The notes beneath the pieces were generated by a model that saw only the letters and a list, made by a program, of their open reading frames with translations, did no database searches and was not told where the DNA came from. Positions 10,612 through 20,336 of a stretch of DNA of 51,665 bases are shown in pieces (position 1 is the first letter of the stretch; each line of letters opens with the position of its first letter). The DNA comes from Myroides guanonis (GTDB taxonomy: Bacteria > Bacteroidota > Bacteroidia > Flavobacteriales > Flavobacteriaceae), in NCBI RefSeq assembly GCF_900114085.1, contig NZ_FORU01000019.1:1-51665 (forward strand). Direction: 5' to 3'. The position numbers and the translations under genes are program-made.

Positions 10612-10638
10612 AAAACGCCTCGAATATCGAGGCGTTTT
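10612..10638 (-). terminator. Intrinsic terminator after the ompA-like gene
   Basis: A perfect 12-base-pair stem (10612-10623 with 10627-10638, 3-base loop) is followed on the minus strand by a T run. It sits 21 bases after the stop codon of the porin gene and only 17 bases before the start codon of the AddB-like gene. Confidence 0.9.
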
Positions 10639-10659
10639 AATTTATTTAAGTTTAGCAAA

Positions 10660-12054
10660 TTACTTTACTAATTGGATTTCAACACGTCTATTCAACTCTC
10701 TACCTTTTACAGTTTTGTTTGAATCGATTGGTTTAGAAGAACCAAAACCTTCAGAAGTTAATCTTTTCGCATCAATTCCTTTTTCAATCAAATAAACTTT
10801 AACAGCATTTGCTCTGTTTTCAGATAAAGGAATATTGATTTTGTCAGATCCAGTACTATCTGTATGTCCAGCAATGTGGAACTTAGCATTTGGATACTCA
10901 CTCATAATTTTAGCGATATTGTCTAAAACTTTGTAAGAAGATTCTTGGAATGTGAATTTACCAGTATTAAACAAGATAGTTTTACCGTACTCATTCATTT
11001 GTTTCACTTGCTCTTCCTTGATTTCAGGACAACCTTTGTTAGAAGCAGGACCAGCAACATCTGGACACTGATCTAAATGATCAAAAACACCATCACCATC
11101 TCTATCTGGCCAAGGGCAACCTTTGTTTTCTTTAGGACCAGCAACTTCTGGACACTCATCTAAATGATCAGGAGTACCATCACCATCTGTATCAGGACAA
11201 CCTTTGAATTCTTTCAATCCGAAAACATCTGGACATGCATCTAAATGATCAGCAATACCGTCACCATCAGTGTCAGGACATCCATTCAATTCTGGTAAAC
11301 CAGCTTCAGTAGGACATTCATCTAAATGATCAGGAATACCATCACCATCAGTATCAGGACATCCGTTAAATTCAGCTAAACCAGCAACTTCTGGACACTC
11401 GTCATATTTATCTAAGATTCCATCACCATCAGTATCTTTTCCACCAAATTGGAAACGAATACCTGCAAAGTGTTGCATATGAGACGCAACATCAACATCT
11501 GGAGTTCTAGTATCATCAAATGAATGCTTGTAAGTAGATTGTACTGTTAAAGCAATATTTTCAGTAAACCAGAAATTAAATCCTAAACCTCCATTAACTG
11601 TACCAGCACTAGCATCACCCATAAAAGTATAACCTCCACCAATTAACAAGAATGGATCAACTACTTTGAATTTCAATAAATCTTTGAAGCTGTATTTAAC
11701 CTCAGCATCAATACCATAATACGTCAAATCACCAGGATTAACTACTTCGTATCCCATAGCTTCAGTCAACACAAACTTGTCAATTTTATTCACTGACCCA
11801 GTTAAACCAAATGAGAATCCGTCTCCTAAGTGTCTAGCTACATTTAAGTAAGATACAGATGGAAGAATATTCCATTGGTCTTTTACATTAAAATAACCTC
11901 CTAATCTATTTGAAAAATTACTAGTTGAACTAATTTTAGTATCAACTGCATTCGCTCCAATAGTCACCGCCCAAGGGTGATCAGCATTCTGTGCTTGAGA
12001 CGTAAATCCCGCGCAAAGAAGTGCAGCTACAATTAATTTGTTGAGATGTTTCAT
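10660..12054 (-). CDS. OmpA-family outer membrane protein with thrombospondin type 3 repeats
   Basis: Residues 1-22 are a signal peptide (cleavage after SQAQ). Residues 25-205 form an eight-strand beta-barrel-like domain ending in the aromatic-rich strand AGIRFQFG. Residues 207-343 hold five calcium-binding thrombospondin type 3 repeats with the pattern DTDGDGIxDxxDxCP and a 27-residue period. Residues 355-464 form the OmpA C-terminal peptidoglycan-binding domain with [15 protein letters not shown] and [13 protein letters not shown], then the conserved NRRVEI. The role is to connect outer membrane and cell wall; such proteins are among the most abundant in flavobacterial outer membranes. A full promoter upstream and strong terminator downstream suggest a highly expressed single-gene transcript. 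Confidence 0.95.
   Translation of the reverse strand: MKHLNKLIVAALLCAGFTSQAQNADHPWAVTIGANAVDTKISSTSNFSNRLGGYFNVKDQWNILPSVSYLNVARHLGDGFSFGLTGSVNKIDKFVLTEAMGYEVVNPGDLTYYGIDAEVKYSFKDLLKFKVVDPFLLIGGGYTFMGDASAGTVNGGLGFNFWFTENIALTVQSTYKHSFDDTRTPDVDVASHMQHFAGIRFQFGGKDTDGDGILDKYDECPEVAGLAEFNGCPDTDGDGIPDHLDECPTEAGLPELNGCPDTDGDGIADHLDACPDVFGLKEFKGCPDTDGDGTPDHLDECPEVAGPKENKGCPWPDRDGDGVFDHLDQCPDVAGPASNKGCPEIKEEQVKQMNEYGKTILFNTGKFTFQESSYKVLDNIAKIMSEYPNAKFHIAGHTDSTGSDKINIPLSENRANAVKVYLIEKGIDAKRLTSEGFGSSKPIDSNKTVKGRELNRRVEIQLVK
11026..11436 (-). repeat. Five tandem 81-base repeats encoding TSP3 calcium-binding units
   Basis: The segment of the porin gene for residues 207-343 consists of five units of about 27 codons with the core DTDGDG and CPxxxG. 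The last unit has DRDGDG and is three residues longer at its start (CPWPDRD). Confidence 0.85.
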
Positions 12055-12091
12055 AACTTTTTTATTTTATTTACTAAATCGTAATGTGAAG

Positions 12092-12122
12092 CAAAAATAC
12101 AATGTTAAATTGTGAATTACAA
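12092..12122 (-). promoter_or_regulatory. Sigma-A type promoter of the OmpA-family gene
   Basis: On the minus strand TTG (12122-12120) precedes TATTTTTG (12099-12092) with a 20-base spacer. The match to the Bacteroidetes consensus is complete and gives a leader of about 30 bases. Confidence 0.7.
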
Positions 12123-12166
12123 AACTTTTCGTTAAGAATCACTGTAATTACCTTAAATTCTGTCTA

Positions 12167-13363
12167 TTATTTTATAATTTTTAGCTCTTTTCCAACTTCA
12201 ATGAAAGCAGCAATAGCCTTATCTAAATGTTCTTGGGTGTGAGCAGCCGATAATTGAACACGAATTCTCGCTTTATCCTTTGGAACAACTGGAAAGAAAA
12301 ATCCTATCACATAAATACCTTTCTCTAACAATTTATCTGCCATTATCTGTGATAATTTAGCATCATAAAGCATAACAGGAACAATAGCAGAATCACCATC
12401 AATGATAGCGAAACCAGCTTCCATCATACCTTTCTTAAAGTAATTCGTATTCCATTCTAAAGTATCTCTTAAAACAGTATCACGTCCTAAGATTTCTAAA
12501 ACCTTAATAGATGCACCAACAATTACAGGAGATAAAGAATTTGAGAATAAATAAGGTCTTGAACGTTGTCTTAACAATTCTATAATTTCTTTTTTAGCAG
12601 TAGTATAACCACCCATAGCACCACCTAAAGCTTTACCAAGTGTTCCCGTAATGATATCTACACGTCCCATCACTCCTTTTGCCTCCAAGGTTCCTTTACC
12701 AGTTGCACCAATAAAACCAGCAGCATGACATTCATCAACCATTACTAGTGCATCATACTTATCTGCTAAATCACATATCTTATCTAAAGGAGCAACTAAT
12801 CCGTCCATAGAGAACACTCCGTCAGTAACAATGATTTTAAAACGATGACCTGCTTCATTTGCTTTAATAAGCTGTTGCTCTAAGTCATCCATATTGTTAT
12901 TCTCATATCTATAACGAGCTGCTTTACACAAACGAACTCCATCAATTATAGAAGCATGATTTAAACTATCTGAAATAATTGCATCTTCTTCACCTAACAA
13001 CGGTTCAAAAACTCCTCCGTTTGCATCAAACGCTGCCGCATATAAAATAGTGTCTTCTGTTCCATAAAAATCAGCGATTTTCTGTTCTAATTCTTTGTGT
13101 ATATCTTGTGTTCCACAAATAAAACGAACTGAAGACATTCCAAAACCATGCGAATCTAAAGCATCTTTTGCTGCTTGAACTACTTCAGGATGTGAAGACA
13201 GTCCTAAATAATTATTAGCACAAAAATTCAACACCTTCTCACCTGTAGAAATTGTAATTTCCGCTCCTTGTGGTGAAGTGATGATACGCTCTTTTTTAAA
13301 CAAACCATTCTCTACAATGGCATCTAACTCATTTTGCAAATGATCCTTAATTTTCCCGTACAT
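12167..13363 (-). CDS. kbl: Glycine C-acetyltransferase (2-amino-3-ketobutyrate CoA ligase)
   Basis: This PLP enzyme of the alpha-oxoamine synthase family cleaves 2-amino-3-ketobutyrate with CoA to glycine and acetyl-CoA in threonine catabolism. The N-terminal [14 protein letters not shown] motif, the [11 protein letters not shown] motif (Asp210, His213) and the PLP-lysine motif [10 protein letters not shown] with Lys244 are all present. The 398-residue length is exactly typical. No threonine dehydrogenase lies in the window. It is inserted between the two AddAB-like genes, on the same strand, and starts 36 bases after the end of the helicase gene with its own promoter element. Confidence 0.93.
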   Translation of the reverse strand: MYGKIKDHLQNELDAIVENGLFKKERIITSPQGAEITISTGEKVLNFCANNYLGLSSHPEVVQAAKDALDSHGFGMSSVRFICGTQDIHKELEQKIADFYGTEDTILYAAAFDANGGVFEPLLGEEDAIISDSLNHASIIDGVRLCKAARYRYENNNMDDLEQQLIKANEAGHRFKIIVTDGVFSMDGLVAPLDKICDLADKYDALVMVDECHAAGFIGATGKGTLEAKGVMGRVDIITGTLGKALGGAMGGYTTAKKEIIELLRQRSRPYLFSNSLSPVIVGASIKVLEILGRDTVLRDTLEWNTNYFKKGMMEAGFAIIDGDSAIVPVMLYDAKLSQIMADKLLEKGIYVIGFFFPVVPKDKARIRVQLSAAHTQEHLDKAIAAFIEVGKELKIIK

Positions 13364-13399
13364 ATCTTTTATATTAAACGATTGTTTATTTTACTTAAC

Positions 13400-16300
13400 T
13401 TACAAATGTATTACTTTTAAAACATCCCCCGTATAGAGCAATGCTTTTTTCATAACTTCAAATCCCATTTCTTCCAATAAAACACCATATCCTTCTATCT
13501 GAGCTTTATGCTTCTCATTGGGTTTTCCTGTTTTATAATCCAAAATATAAGCCCTATTTCCATCAACAACTACCCTATCAGGAATACTGTTTTTTTGCCC
13601 CACACACATGATAGCACGTTCATTATAAACAGTTTTATCCGAATCAAAATACTCCTTTAATTCAGAGTGCGTTACAATATCTCGTATTACAGTTCCTATT
13701 CCCGCAGTATCTGCTTCCGTCAAATAGCCATTCTCCACACAAGTCTCCAATGCCTTTTCAATATCCCCTTCACTCAAAACATATGACAATACTTTATGCA
13801 CTAGATTTCCGTATTCTATAGATTTTTGACTTACAGAATCCCACATCAATGCCTCTCGCTGAGCTATTTTTATCGACTTAAAATCCAAAGGTAAATTAAC
13901 CGATTGAACAGTCTTATTTTGAAAATCCTGATTTTGTAAAGACAATTGCTTTACTGACAACTTTATTGGACTTCCGAAATCAAAATAAAAATCATTGTCA
14001 TTATAGTAACCATTCTTCATTAGAAACTCCATGAAAAAGGTTGACATATTATTCTTTAACTCTCCCTTAGTCGTAAGATTTTTTTTACTTATTATGTATA
14101 GTTGCTCTTCCGCTCTTGTTAAAGCCACATATAAAACATTTAGATTATCCAATAGCTCTTCTTGCTCTTTGGCTTCATAAAGCTCCAATGCCATTCCTCC
14201 ATATTCCATAACCTCCTTTTTAGAATCAACTAAAGCTTTTGGAAAATCAAGCTCACCATCTTCTATGTCCAACCACAGCTTATCGCGATTAGAACGACTG
14301 TAATCTTCCTCAGCAAAAGGGAATATTACCACTGGAAACTCCAATCCTTTTGACTTGTGAATCGTCATAATCTGTACCGCATCAACCCCCTCTGGAGTTG
14401 GAATACTAAACTTCTGATAGTTATCTCCCCAATACTCAAGGAAATCTGAAATACCATAGTGATTTTTAATGCTTCGCTCTAACACCAAATCCAAGAAATA
14501 AAGCACATAAGAAATAGAACTCTTTTCCTGTAAGAATGCGCGAATAATCTGCTCAACGGCCTCATACAAAGATTTCCTTCTGCACGATTCAAATGAAATA
14601 GCGACCTCCTTTGTTAGCAACCATTTCTCTAATTCCTCTTCACCTTCCATCGACAATCCTTCAACTATAAAATCATGTACTTCGAGCCCTTCTAATTGCT
14701 TAGAGGCAACAAAATAGAGCATCATTGCTTTAGCTTCAGCATCTTTTGCATTTCTCAAAAAGCGCAAGACATTTATAATTAAACGAACTTCTGTAGCATT
14801 ATTAATCAATAAAGAATCAGAGGACAGAATAGGCACTTCTTCCTCTGTTAAATAGTTTGCTAAAGCAACTCCTTCAGATCGCTTACGAGTTAAGATTACA
14901 ATATCACTATATTCGAAACCTTGCTCTTTTATTTTTTTTATCGCACCTAAGGTTGCTCGTGTATATTGTTCTTCTGAGGTTAATTCTTCCTCCTCTTCTT
15001 CTAAAAACTGAATACTGACATACCCACCCACTTTGGAATTACATTCTTGAAAACTGTTGTTTTCATATAAGTCCTTATAATCAATGTTATTAAATCGCTC
15101 AGATGCTGTTTTAAAAAAACTATTATTAAACGCTATAACTTCTGAATAACTACGATAATTTTTACCCAAGACAACTGTTTCCTTCTCAGGGTTTGAAAAT
15201 GGATTTTTCCCTTTACTCAATTCTATAAATTGTTCAGCCTTTCCTCCTCTCCATCTATAAATAGACTGTTTAGGATCACCTACAATCATTAAGGTTCCTT
15301 TAACCCCTGCCTCATCTTCTCCTGCTAATGCATTATCAATTAAAGGAATTAAATTCAACCACTGCATTTCGGAAGTGTCCTGAAACTCATCAATAAAAAA
15401 ATGGCGATAGCGTTCTCCCATACGTTCATAAATGAAAGGCGCTGGTTGGTTTTGAATTTCGTTATATATAATAGAATTGAACTGCGTAATGGACAAAACC
15501 TTCTGTTCTTCTTGAATTTTTTTTAATTCTACACCTATTGCATTAAGCAATGACAGTGGAGTTATATTTTTTAGAAATGCCTGATTAAAAGCTCTCTTGC
15601 TATAACCTTCATAAACTTTCTCTAACAAGCTTAGCAAACGAGGTATATGTGATTCTATTAAATCTCTGTCTTTAGCAGTTTTATTTATTTGAATATCTTC
15701 AAAGACTATAAACCTCTTATGAGCGGGCTTCACATCATCCTTTGCAATATTCACCAAATGATTAGGAAACGTTCCTCTTGAAAAAGATTTTAAATCAATT
15801 CCTTCGTTAGTTAAAATTCCCAATGCTTCGGTCCCAATATTTTTAGTATATTCTGTTAATCGTTTAATTTCTTTTTTCAGAAAATCTCTAACTCTAACAA
15901 AGTCATCTAAAGTCTTTTCTTCGAACAGAGCAATTTCTTCACGATTGTTCTCATTCATCAATAGATATCCAATCTCTAACAATTCTCTCGTGATATCCCA
16001 ACTCTTATCATCGTCGGCTTTATCCAAAGAAAAATCAATCAGCAAATCTGTTAACTGCTTATCAGAACCTGCTCTAGAAATGATTGCATCAACAGCTTCT
16101 CTCAACAATTCCTCTGATTCAAGAGTAACATCAAAAGTTACCGGTAAATTCAAATCAAAAGCAAAAGACCGAATTACCTTGTGTGTAAACTTATCAATAG
16201 TAGAAATATCAAAAGCTGCATAGTTATGAATAATACTCTTTATTATTTTTGCCGATTTATTTTGAACTTCAGACTCTTTTAATCCCGTTTCCTCCACCAA

Positions 16301-16540
16301 CTGCTCAAACATTCCAACAAACTTTTCAGGTATAGTCTCCAATGAAAAAGCATACAGTGAGTTTACAATACGCGACTTCATTTCCTCCACCGCCTTATTC
16401 GTAAAAGTGATGGCTAAAATCTTCTTATAGGCGTCATCTTGACGATCTTTTAAAAGAATTTTCAGGTATTCCTTCACCAAAGTATGCGTTTTACCAGATC
16501 CTGCGGAAGCATTATAAATTGAAAATGAGGCTATAGACAC
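13400..16540 (-). CDS. AddA/RecB-like UvrD-family helicase-nuclease
   Basis: The 1046-residue protein is a superfamily 1 helicase fused to a RecB-type nuclease. Walker A is ASAGSGKT (residues 11-18), motif II is FIDEFQDTSEMQW, followed by GDPKQSIYRWRGG, NYRSYSEVI, MTIHKSKGLEFPVVIFP and LYVALTRAEEQ. The C-terminal nuclease domain shows NLVHKVLSY, then VVVDGNRAYILDYKTGK with the catalytic Asp and Asp-x-Lys and the downstream QIEGY helix. With the AddB-like protein at 7835-10594 it probably forms the end-resection complex of this phylum. The start is GTG 16540, because an in-frame TAA lies eight codons upstream and no ATG lies between. Confidence 0.92.
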   Translation of the reverse strand: MSIASFSIYNASAGSGKTHTLVKEYLKILLKDRQDDAYKKILAITFTNKAVEEMKSRIVNSLYAFSLETIPEKFVGMFEQLVEETGLKESEVQNKSAKIIKSIIHNYAAFDISTIDKFTHKVIRSFAFDLNLPVTFDVTLESEELLREAVDAIISRAGSDKQLTDLLIDFSLDKADDDKSWDITRELLEIGYLLMNENNREEIALFEEKTLDDFVRVRDFLKKEIKRLTEYTKNIGTEALGILTNEGIDLKSFSRGTFPNHLVNIAKDDVKPAHKRFIVFEDIQINKTAKDRDLIESHIPRLLSLLEKVYEGYSKRAFNQAFLKNITPLSLLNAIGVELKKIQEEQKVLSITQFNSIIYNEIQNQPAPFIYERMGERYRHFFIDEFQDTSEMQWLNLIPLIDNALAGEDEAGVKGTLMIVGDPKQSIYRWRGGKAEQFIELSKGKNPFSNPEKETVVLGKNYRSYSEVIAFNNSFFKTASERFNNIDYKDLYENNSFQECNSKVGGYVSIQFLEEEEEELTSEEQYTRATLGAIKKIKEQGFEYSDIVILTRKRSEGVALANYLTEEEVPILSSDSLLINNATEVRLIINVLRFLRNAKDAEAKAMMLYFVASKQLEGLEVHDFIVEGLSMEGEEELEKWLLTKEVAISFESCRRKSLYEAVEQIIRAFLQEKSSISYVLYFLDLVLERSIKNHYGISDFLEYWGDNYQKFSIPTPEGVDAVQIMTIHKSKGLEFPVVIFPFAEEDYSRSNRDKLWLDIEDGELDFPKALVDSKKEVMEYGGMALELYEAKEQEELLDNLNVLYVALTRAEEQLYIISKKNLTTKGELKNNMSTFFMEFLMKNGYYNDNDFYFDFGSPIKLSVKQLSLQNQDFQNKTVQSVNLPLDFKSIKIAQREALMWDSVSQKSIEYGNLVHKVLSYVLSEGDIEKALETCVENGYLTEADTAGIGTVIRDIVTHSELKEYFDSDKTVYNERAIMCVGQKNSIPDRVVVDGNRAYILDYKTGKPNEKHKAQIEGYGVLLEEMGFEVMKKALLYTGDVLKVIHL
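13403..13410 (-). promoter_or_regulatory. -7 promoter element for kbl
   Basis: TACATTTG on the minus strand matches TAnnTTTG and overlaps the last codons of the upstream helicase gene, 40 bases before the kbl ATG. No TTG is placed at the usual spacing. Confidence 0.4.
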
Positions 16541-16586
16541 GAAATATAATACTATTTTAAGTTAGAGTTAATAGGTTCAAAACCTT

Positions 16587-16615
16587 TTGATTCTATTGAA
16601 AAATCACTAAATTTG
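16587..16615 (+). promoter_or_regulatory. Sigma-A type promoter of the superoxide dismutase gene
   Basis: TTG (16587-16589) and TAAATTTG (16608-16615) are separated by 18 bases, matching the Bacteroidetes consensus. The ATG is 37 bases downstream of the -7 element. Confidence 0.65.
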
Positions 16616-16652
16616 AATAAAAATAATACTAATCTTTTAAATAATACGAATT

Positions 16653-17258
16653 ATGGCTTTCGAATTACCAAAACTGCCTTACGCATACGACGCTCTTGAA
16701 CCGCACATTGATGCGAGAACAATGGAAATACATCACTCAAAGCACCACAATGCTTATACAACTAATTTAAATGCTGCAATCGCAGGAACAGACTTAGAAG
16801 GAAAATCAATCGAAGAGATTCTTAAAAATCTAGATATGTCTAACGGAGCAGTACGTAACAATGGAGGAGGATACTTCAACCACAATTTATTTTGGGAAGT
16901 AATGAGTCCAAATGGAGGAGGAGAACCTACAGGTGAATTAGCAGACGCAATTGCTAAAGAATTTGGTTCTTTTGCAAGCTTCAAAGAAGCATTTGCAAAA
17001 GCAGGAGCTACTCAATTTGGTTCAGGATGGGCTTGGCTATGTGTTTCTAACGGAAAACTATCTGTTTGTGGAACACCAAATCAAGACAACACTTTGATGC
17101 CAGGAGTTGGATGTGGAGGAACACCAATCTTAGGAATGGATGTTTGGGAACATGCATACTACTTAAACTACCAAAACCGTCGTCCTGATTATATTACAGC
17201 TTTTTTCAACGTAATTAACTGGAATGAAGTAGCAAAACGTTATGCTGCAGCTAAATAG
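16653..17258 (+). CDS. sodA: Superoxide dismutase, Mn/Fe family
   Basis: The enzyme disproportionates superoxide to peroxide and oxygen in the cytoplasm. The four metal ligands are His27, His77, Asp163 and His167 (the last two in the signature DVWEHAYY). The residue pattern around the outer-sphere position is Mn-like: [11 protein letters not shown] has glycine where Fe enzymes have Gln69, and TPNQDNTLM supplies the C-terminal Gln of Mn enzymes; a cambialistic enzyme is also possible. The 201-residue length is typical. It is a single-gene transcript with its own promoter and terminator, convergent with the kinase gene at 17401. Confidence 0.95.
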   Translation: MAFELPKLPYAYDALEPHIDARTMEIHHSKHHNAYTTNLNAAIAGTDLEGKSIEEILKNLDMSNGAVRNNGGGYFNHNLFWEVMSPNGGGEPTGELADAIAKEFGSFASFKEAFAKAGATQFGSGWAWLCVSNGKLSVCGTPNQDNTLMPGVGCGGTPILGMDVWEHAYYLNYQNRRPDYITAFFNVINWNEVAKRYAAAK

Positions 17259-17283
17259 TCTAAAACTATTTTTATCTTATATA

Positions 17284-17308
17284 AAAACCACCTTATTCAG
17301 GTGGTTTT
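17284..17308 (+). terminator. Intrinsic terminator of the superoxide dismutase gene
   Basis: A 10-base-pair stem (17284-17293 with 17299-17308, 5-base loop) is followed by a T run. The A-rich 5' side makes it usable for the convergent kinase transcript as well. Confidence 0.85.
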
Positions 17309-17400
17309 TTTTATCATCACTCAACACCTTGTGTAAATGAAAAAACTCCTAGCCTCAGAATATTTTCATTAAAGTAATTAAGTTTTTCAAAATTTAAACA

Positions 17401-19140
17401 TTAATCACCTCTACCTAAGTCTAACGTAAAACAAAAAGTACTTCCCGCCCCATAATCACTCTCAACCCATATAGTCCCTCCTTGTGCCTCAATATAATCT
17501 TTACTAATACTCAAACCCAATCCCGTTCCTTCTTTTTTAGTTCCTGGAATGCGAAAATAGCGTTCAAATATTTTCTCTAAATATTCGTCTTGAATACCTT
17601 CCCCTACATCTTTAACGGAAAACTTTACTTGATTCTCTCTCAAACTAACTTCTATATTTACGACAGAATTTTCATACGAATACCGCACCGCATTAGATAC
17701 TAAATTTGTGAGTACCCACGCTGTTTTTTCACTATCTGCTAGAACAGTCCCAAGACCTTCCTGAACCAATACTTGTAATCTGATTTTTTTCTGTTCTGCA
17801 ATTACCTTATTAGCATTTATAGCATAATCAACTATAGAAAATATTGGCACTTTTGTCTTAACAACTTTTACTGTTCCACTTTCTAATTGGGTTATAGATA
17901 TCAGTTCCCCAGTAATTCTCAACAATCTATCCACATCATCTTTAATGCCATTAATCAATTCTTCTTGTTCTTCGTTAAGGATTCCCACTTGTTTATTTTC
18001 TAACAGCTGTACACCCATTTTTATAGAAGCAATAGGAGTTTTAAATTCATGAGAAACCGTCCCTATGAAATTTGTCTTCGCCATATCTAGCTCTTTAAAT
18101 GGGGTTATATTTCGCAACATGATTACCTGTCCTATAAATTGACTGCTTTCCTCTCCTGTGGGAACAATATTGATATCGATACTCTCTCTTTCAAAATAAC
18201 TTTCTTTGCCATTTGCATAAATTTTCATCGGTTCTTCTAATTCTTTATCGCTGTTTGATTCTATTGTTTTTCGGACTATATCCCGAATTAAATCATTGGT
18301 AACCGCTATATCTTGAATTTGCCTTCCCAAAATTTGCTGACGGTCTAATCCGGTTATTTTTAATGCTTCGTCATTTATAAATAATATTTTGTTTGTTTCA
18401 TCTATTCCTATTACTGCGTCATGCATAGAATCGATTAACGTCTCGATACGTTTTTTCCCTTTTAGAATTTTATCTAGTTTACTCTCCGAATATTCTTCTA
18501 GTTTTTCCGCCATAGTATTGAAAGACTTAGCCAAACCCCCAAACTCATTATGGCTTTCGAAATGAACACGCTTCTTATAATTCTGTCCAGCAATCTCTTT
18601 GATACTTCTAGTTAACTCTTCAATCGGATTAGCGATATTTGATGGTAGATTAATCAATAACACAAAAGCTACTAGAAAACACAGAGTTCCCGCAAAAGAA
18701 ATAATCACAATTGCATGCTGTGCGGTGTCGTCTGCTATATGGCTTTTTCTTTCGATAGCCTCCATATTCAACCTCATCAACTCCGTGATGTCTTTCCGTA
18801 TAGACGACACTAATTTCGTATCTTTTAATCCTGCTGTTTTTAACCGTTCAAAATGTTTAAGAATAAGATTAGTAGCCTCAACCTCTCCTATTTCAGTCAT
18901 ATTCAACTGTTGTTTATCGAGATACTTTTGAAAAATATCCAATGCTTCATTATCTAATTCAATATCCTCTAATGCCAACAGCATACTTCTAGAATATTGA
19001 ATAGTGTTGTAATTAGCCACTAAGATATTATTGGTATCTTTCTTTAGTTCGTTTACGTACCATCCACTAATCGTTGCAAGCGCAATAATCATTAAAAATA
19101 AAAGCCCTACGCCAAACGTCAATTTTGTTTTTATCTTCAT
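17401..19140 (-). CDS. Membrane sensor histidine kinase of the kdp cluster (HAMP-PAS-HisKA-HATPase)
   Basis: Transmembrane helices are at about residues 8-28 and 143-164 and enclose a helical sensor domain. Then come a HAMP domain (about 165-218), a PAS domain (about 232-345), the phospho-acceptor helix with His364 (TVSHEFKTPIAS) and the ATPase domain with Asn483 (LTNLVSNAVRYS), DVGEGIQD and GTGLGLSIS. It lacks the KdpD and Usp domains, which are encoded by the preceding gene; the stop codon of that gene overlaps this start codon by one base (TAATG), implying coupled translation. I infer that the two proteins together replace a full-length KdpD. The output partner is probably the NtrC-type regulator at 26086-27435. 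Confidence 0.88.
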   Translation of the reverse strand: MKIKTKLTFGVGLLFLMIIALATISGWYVNELKKDTNNILVANYNTIQYSRSMLLALEDIELDNEALDIFQKYLDKQQLNMTEIGEVEATNLILKHFERLKTAGLKDTKLVSSIRKDITELMRLNMEAIERKSHIADDTAQHAIVIISFAGTLCFLVAFVLLINLPSNIANPIEELTRSIKEIAGQNYKKRVHFESHNEFGGLAKSFNTMAEKLEEYSESKLDKILKGKKRIETLIDSMHDAVIGIDETNKILFINDEALKITGLDRQQILGRQIQDIAVTNDLIRDIVRKTIESNSDKELEEPMKIYANGKESYFERESIDINIVPTGEESSQFIGQVIMLRNITPFKELDMAKTNFIGTVSHEFKTPIASIKMGVQLLENKQVGILNEEQEELINGIKDDVDRLLRITGELISITQLESGTVKVVKTKVPIFSIVDYAINANKVIAEQKKIRLQVLVQEGLGTVLADSEKTAWVLTNLVSNAVRYSYENSVVNIEVSLRENQVKFSVKDVGEGIQDEYLEKIFERYFRIPGTKKEGTGLGLSISKDYIEAQGGTIWVESDYGAGSTFCFTLDLGRGD

Positions 19141-20261
19141 TATGATAGTATTATTAGATCCACTTTACCGTGTGCTAAACTTTTCAATAAAGTATTAAAG
19201 GTGTCGGAAGCTGCAAGAATTTTAAGAAATGTAATACGTGGTTTACCAATACAGAGTGTTGTTATTTTGCGTTCTTCACATTCTGTAATAATAGCTTTAG
19301 TAACATTTTTTCCCTGTATTTTTATTAATTCCGCACCGAGTTCCGTAGCTAACTTAAAATTATTAATCAAATATCGTTGCTTATCCAATGCTATTTTATC
19401 GGAACTTTCCTTTGGAGTCTGTACATACATCACATACCATTTACTATTGTAATAGCTTGCCAAACGAGCTGTTTTTCTAATAATATTTCGGGCTGTTTTA
19501 TGATTCGAACTAATGCATGCCATGAAACAATCTTTTCTAATATTTGGATTCAAAAAAACTTCTGTTTCCACTTTTCGCTGTACTTGTGAAGTAACCTCTT
19601 TCAGTGCCAATTCTCGGAGCTGTAGAATATGTTCGCTTTTAAAAAAATTACTCAATGCCGATTCTATTTTCGAGGCTTCATAAATCTTTCCTTCTTTCAA
19701 TCTGTCTATTAACTCCTCAGCTGTTAAATCGATATTAACCACCTCATCTGCTAGCGCTACCACTCTATCAGGAACACGTTCCTGTACATCAACGCCTGTG
19801 ATATTTTTAACCTCATCATTTAAACTTTCTATGTGCTGAATGTTTACCGCACTTATAACATTGATACCATTATCTAGTATATCTAAAACATCTTGCCATC
19901 GCTTTTCATTTTTACTTCCCTCTATATTAGAATGCGCTAATTCATCAATAATAACTACTTCTGGTCTTAAATGTATAATAGCTTGCACATCTAACTCTTC
20001 TAACTCCTTGCCTTTATAAAAAAGCTTACGACGAGGGACGACAGAAAGCCCGCTTAATAACGCTTGGGTCTCCTCCCTATTATGCGTTTCAACATAACCT
20101 ACTTTAACATCAATACCATTCCTTAAAAGAGAGTGAGCTTCTTGAAGCATCCGATAGGTTTTTCCGACACCTGCGCTCATACCGATATAAAGTTTGAATT
20201 TGCCCTTTCGAGATTTTTGAATTAAACCCAAAAAATGCTCAGCACTCTTTCTTTCATCCAT
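19140..20261 (-). CDS. kdpD: Truncated KdpD: KdpD ATP-binding domain plus Usp domain, no kinase
   Basis: The 373-residue protein covers only the cytoplasmic N-terminal part of KdpD. Walker A is GMSAGVGKT (residues 27-35), the DELAHSN motif is at 106-112, and VNIQHIESLND is the conserved KdpD segment. A universal-stress-protein domain spans about 240-373. The four transmembrane helices and the kinase core of E. coli KdpD (about 890 residues) are absent; a separate kinase follows immediately. In known KdpD proteins this part senses or transmits K+ and c-di-AMP or ionic signals, which may apply here. It lies 75 bases after the porin gene in the kdp operon. Confidence 0.9.
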   Translation of the reverse strand: MDERKSAEHFLGLIQKSRKGKFKLYIGMSAGVGKTYRMLQEAHSLLRNGIDVKVGYVETHNREETQALLSGLSVVPRRKLFYKGKELEELDVQAIIHLRPEVVIIDELAHSNIEGSKNEKRWQDVLDILDNGINVISAVNIQHIESLNDEVKNITGVDVQERVPDRVVALADEVVNIDLTAEELIDRLKEGKIYEASKIESALSNFFKSEHILQLRELALKEVTSQVQRKVETEVFLNPNIRKDCFMACISSNHKTARNIIRKTARLASYYNSKWYVMYVQTPKESSDKIALDKQRYLINNFKLATELGAELIKIQGKNVTKAIITECEERKITTLCIGKPRITFLKILAASDTFNTLLKSLAHGKVDLIILS

Positions 20262-20336
20262 AACAAAGAATTATTACCATCAAATTTACAAATTCCTCTT
20301 TAGTATTCAGGAGGAATAGGATTCATATTAGCACTA

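Noticed and set aside
11026..11436. Tandem repeats considered as a CRISPR-like or mobile array
   Set aside because: They are in-frame 81-base units encoding TSP3 calcium-binding repeats of an OmpA protein; no spacers differ in length as in CRISPR.
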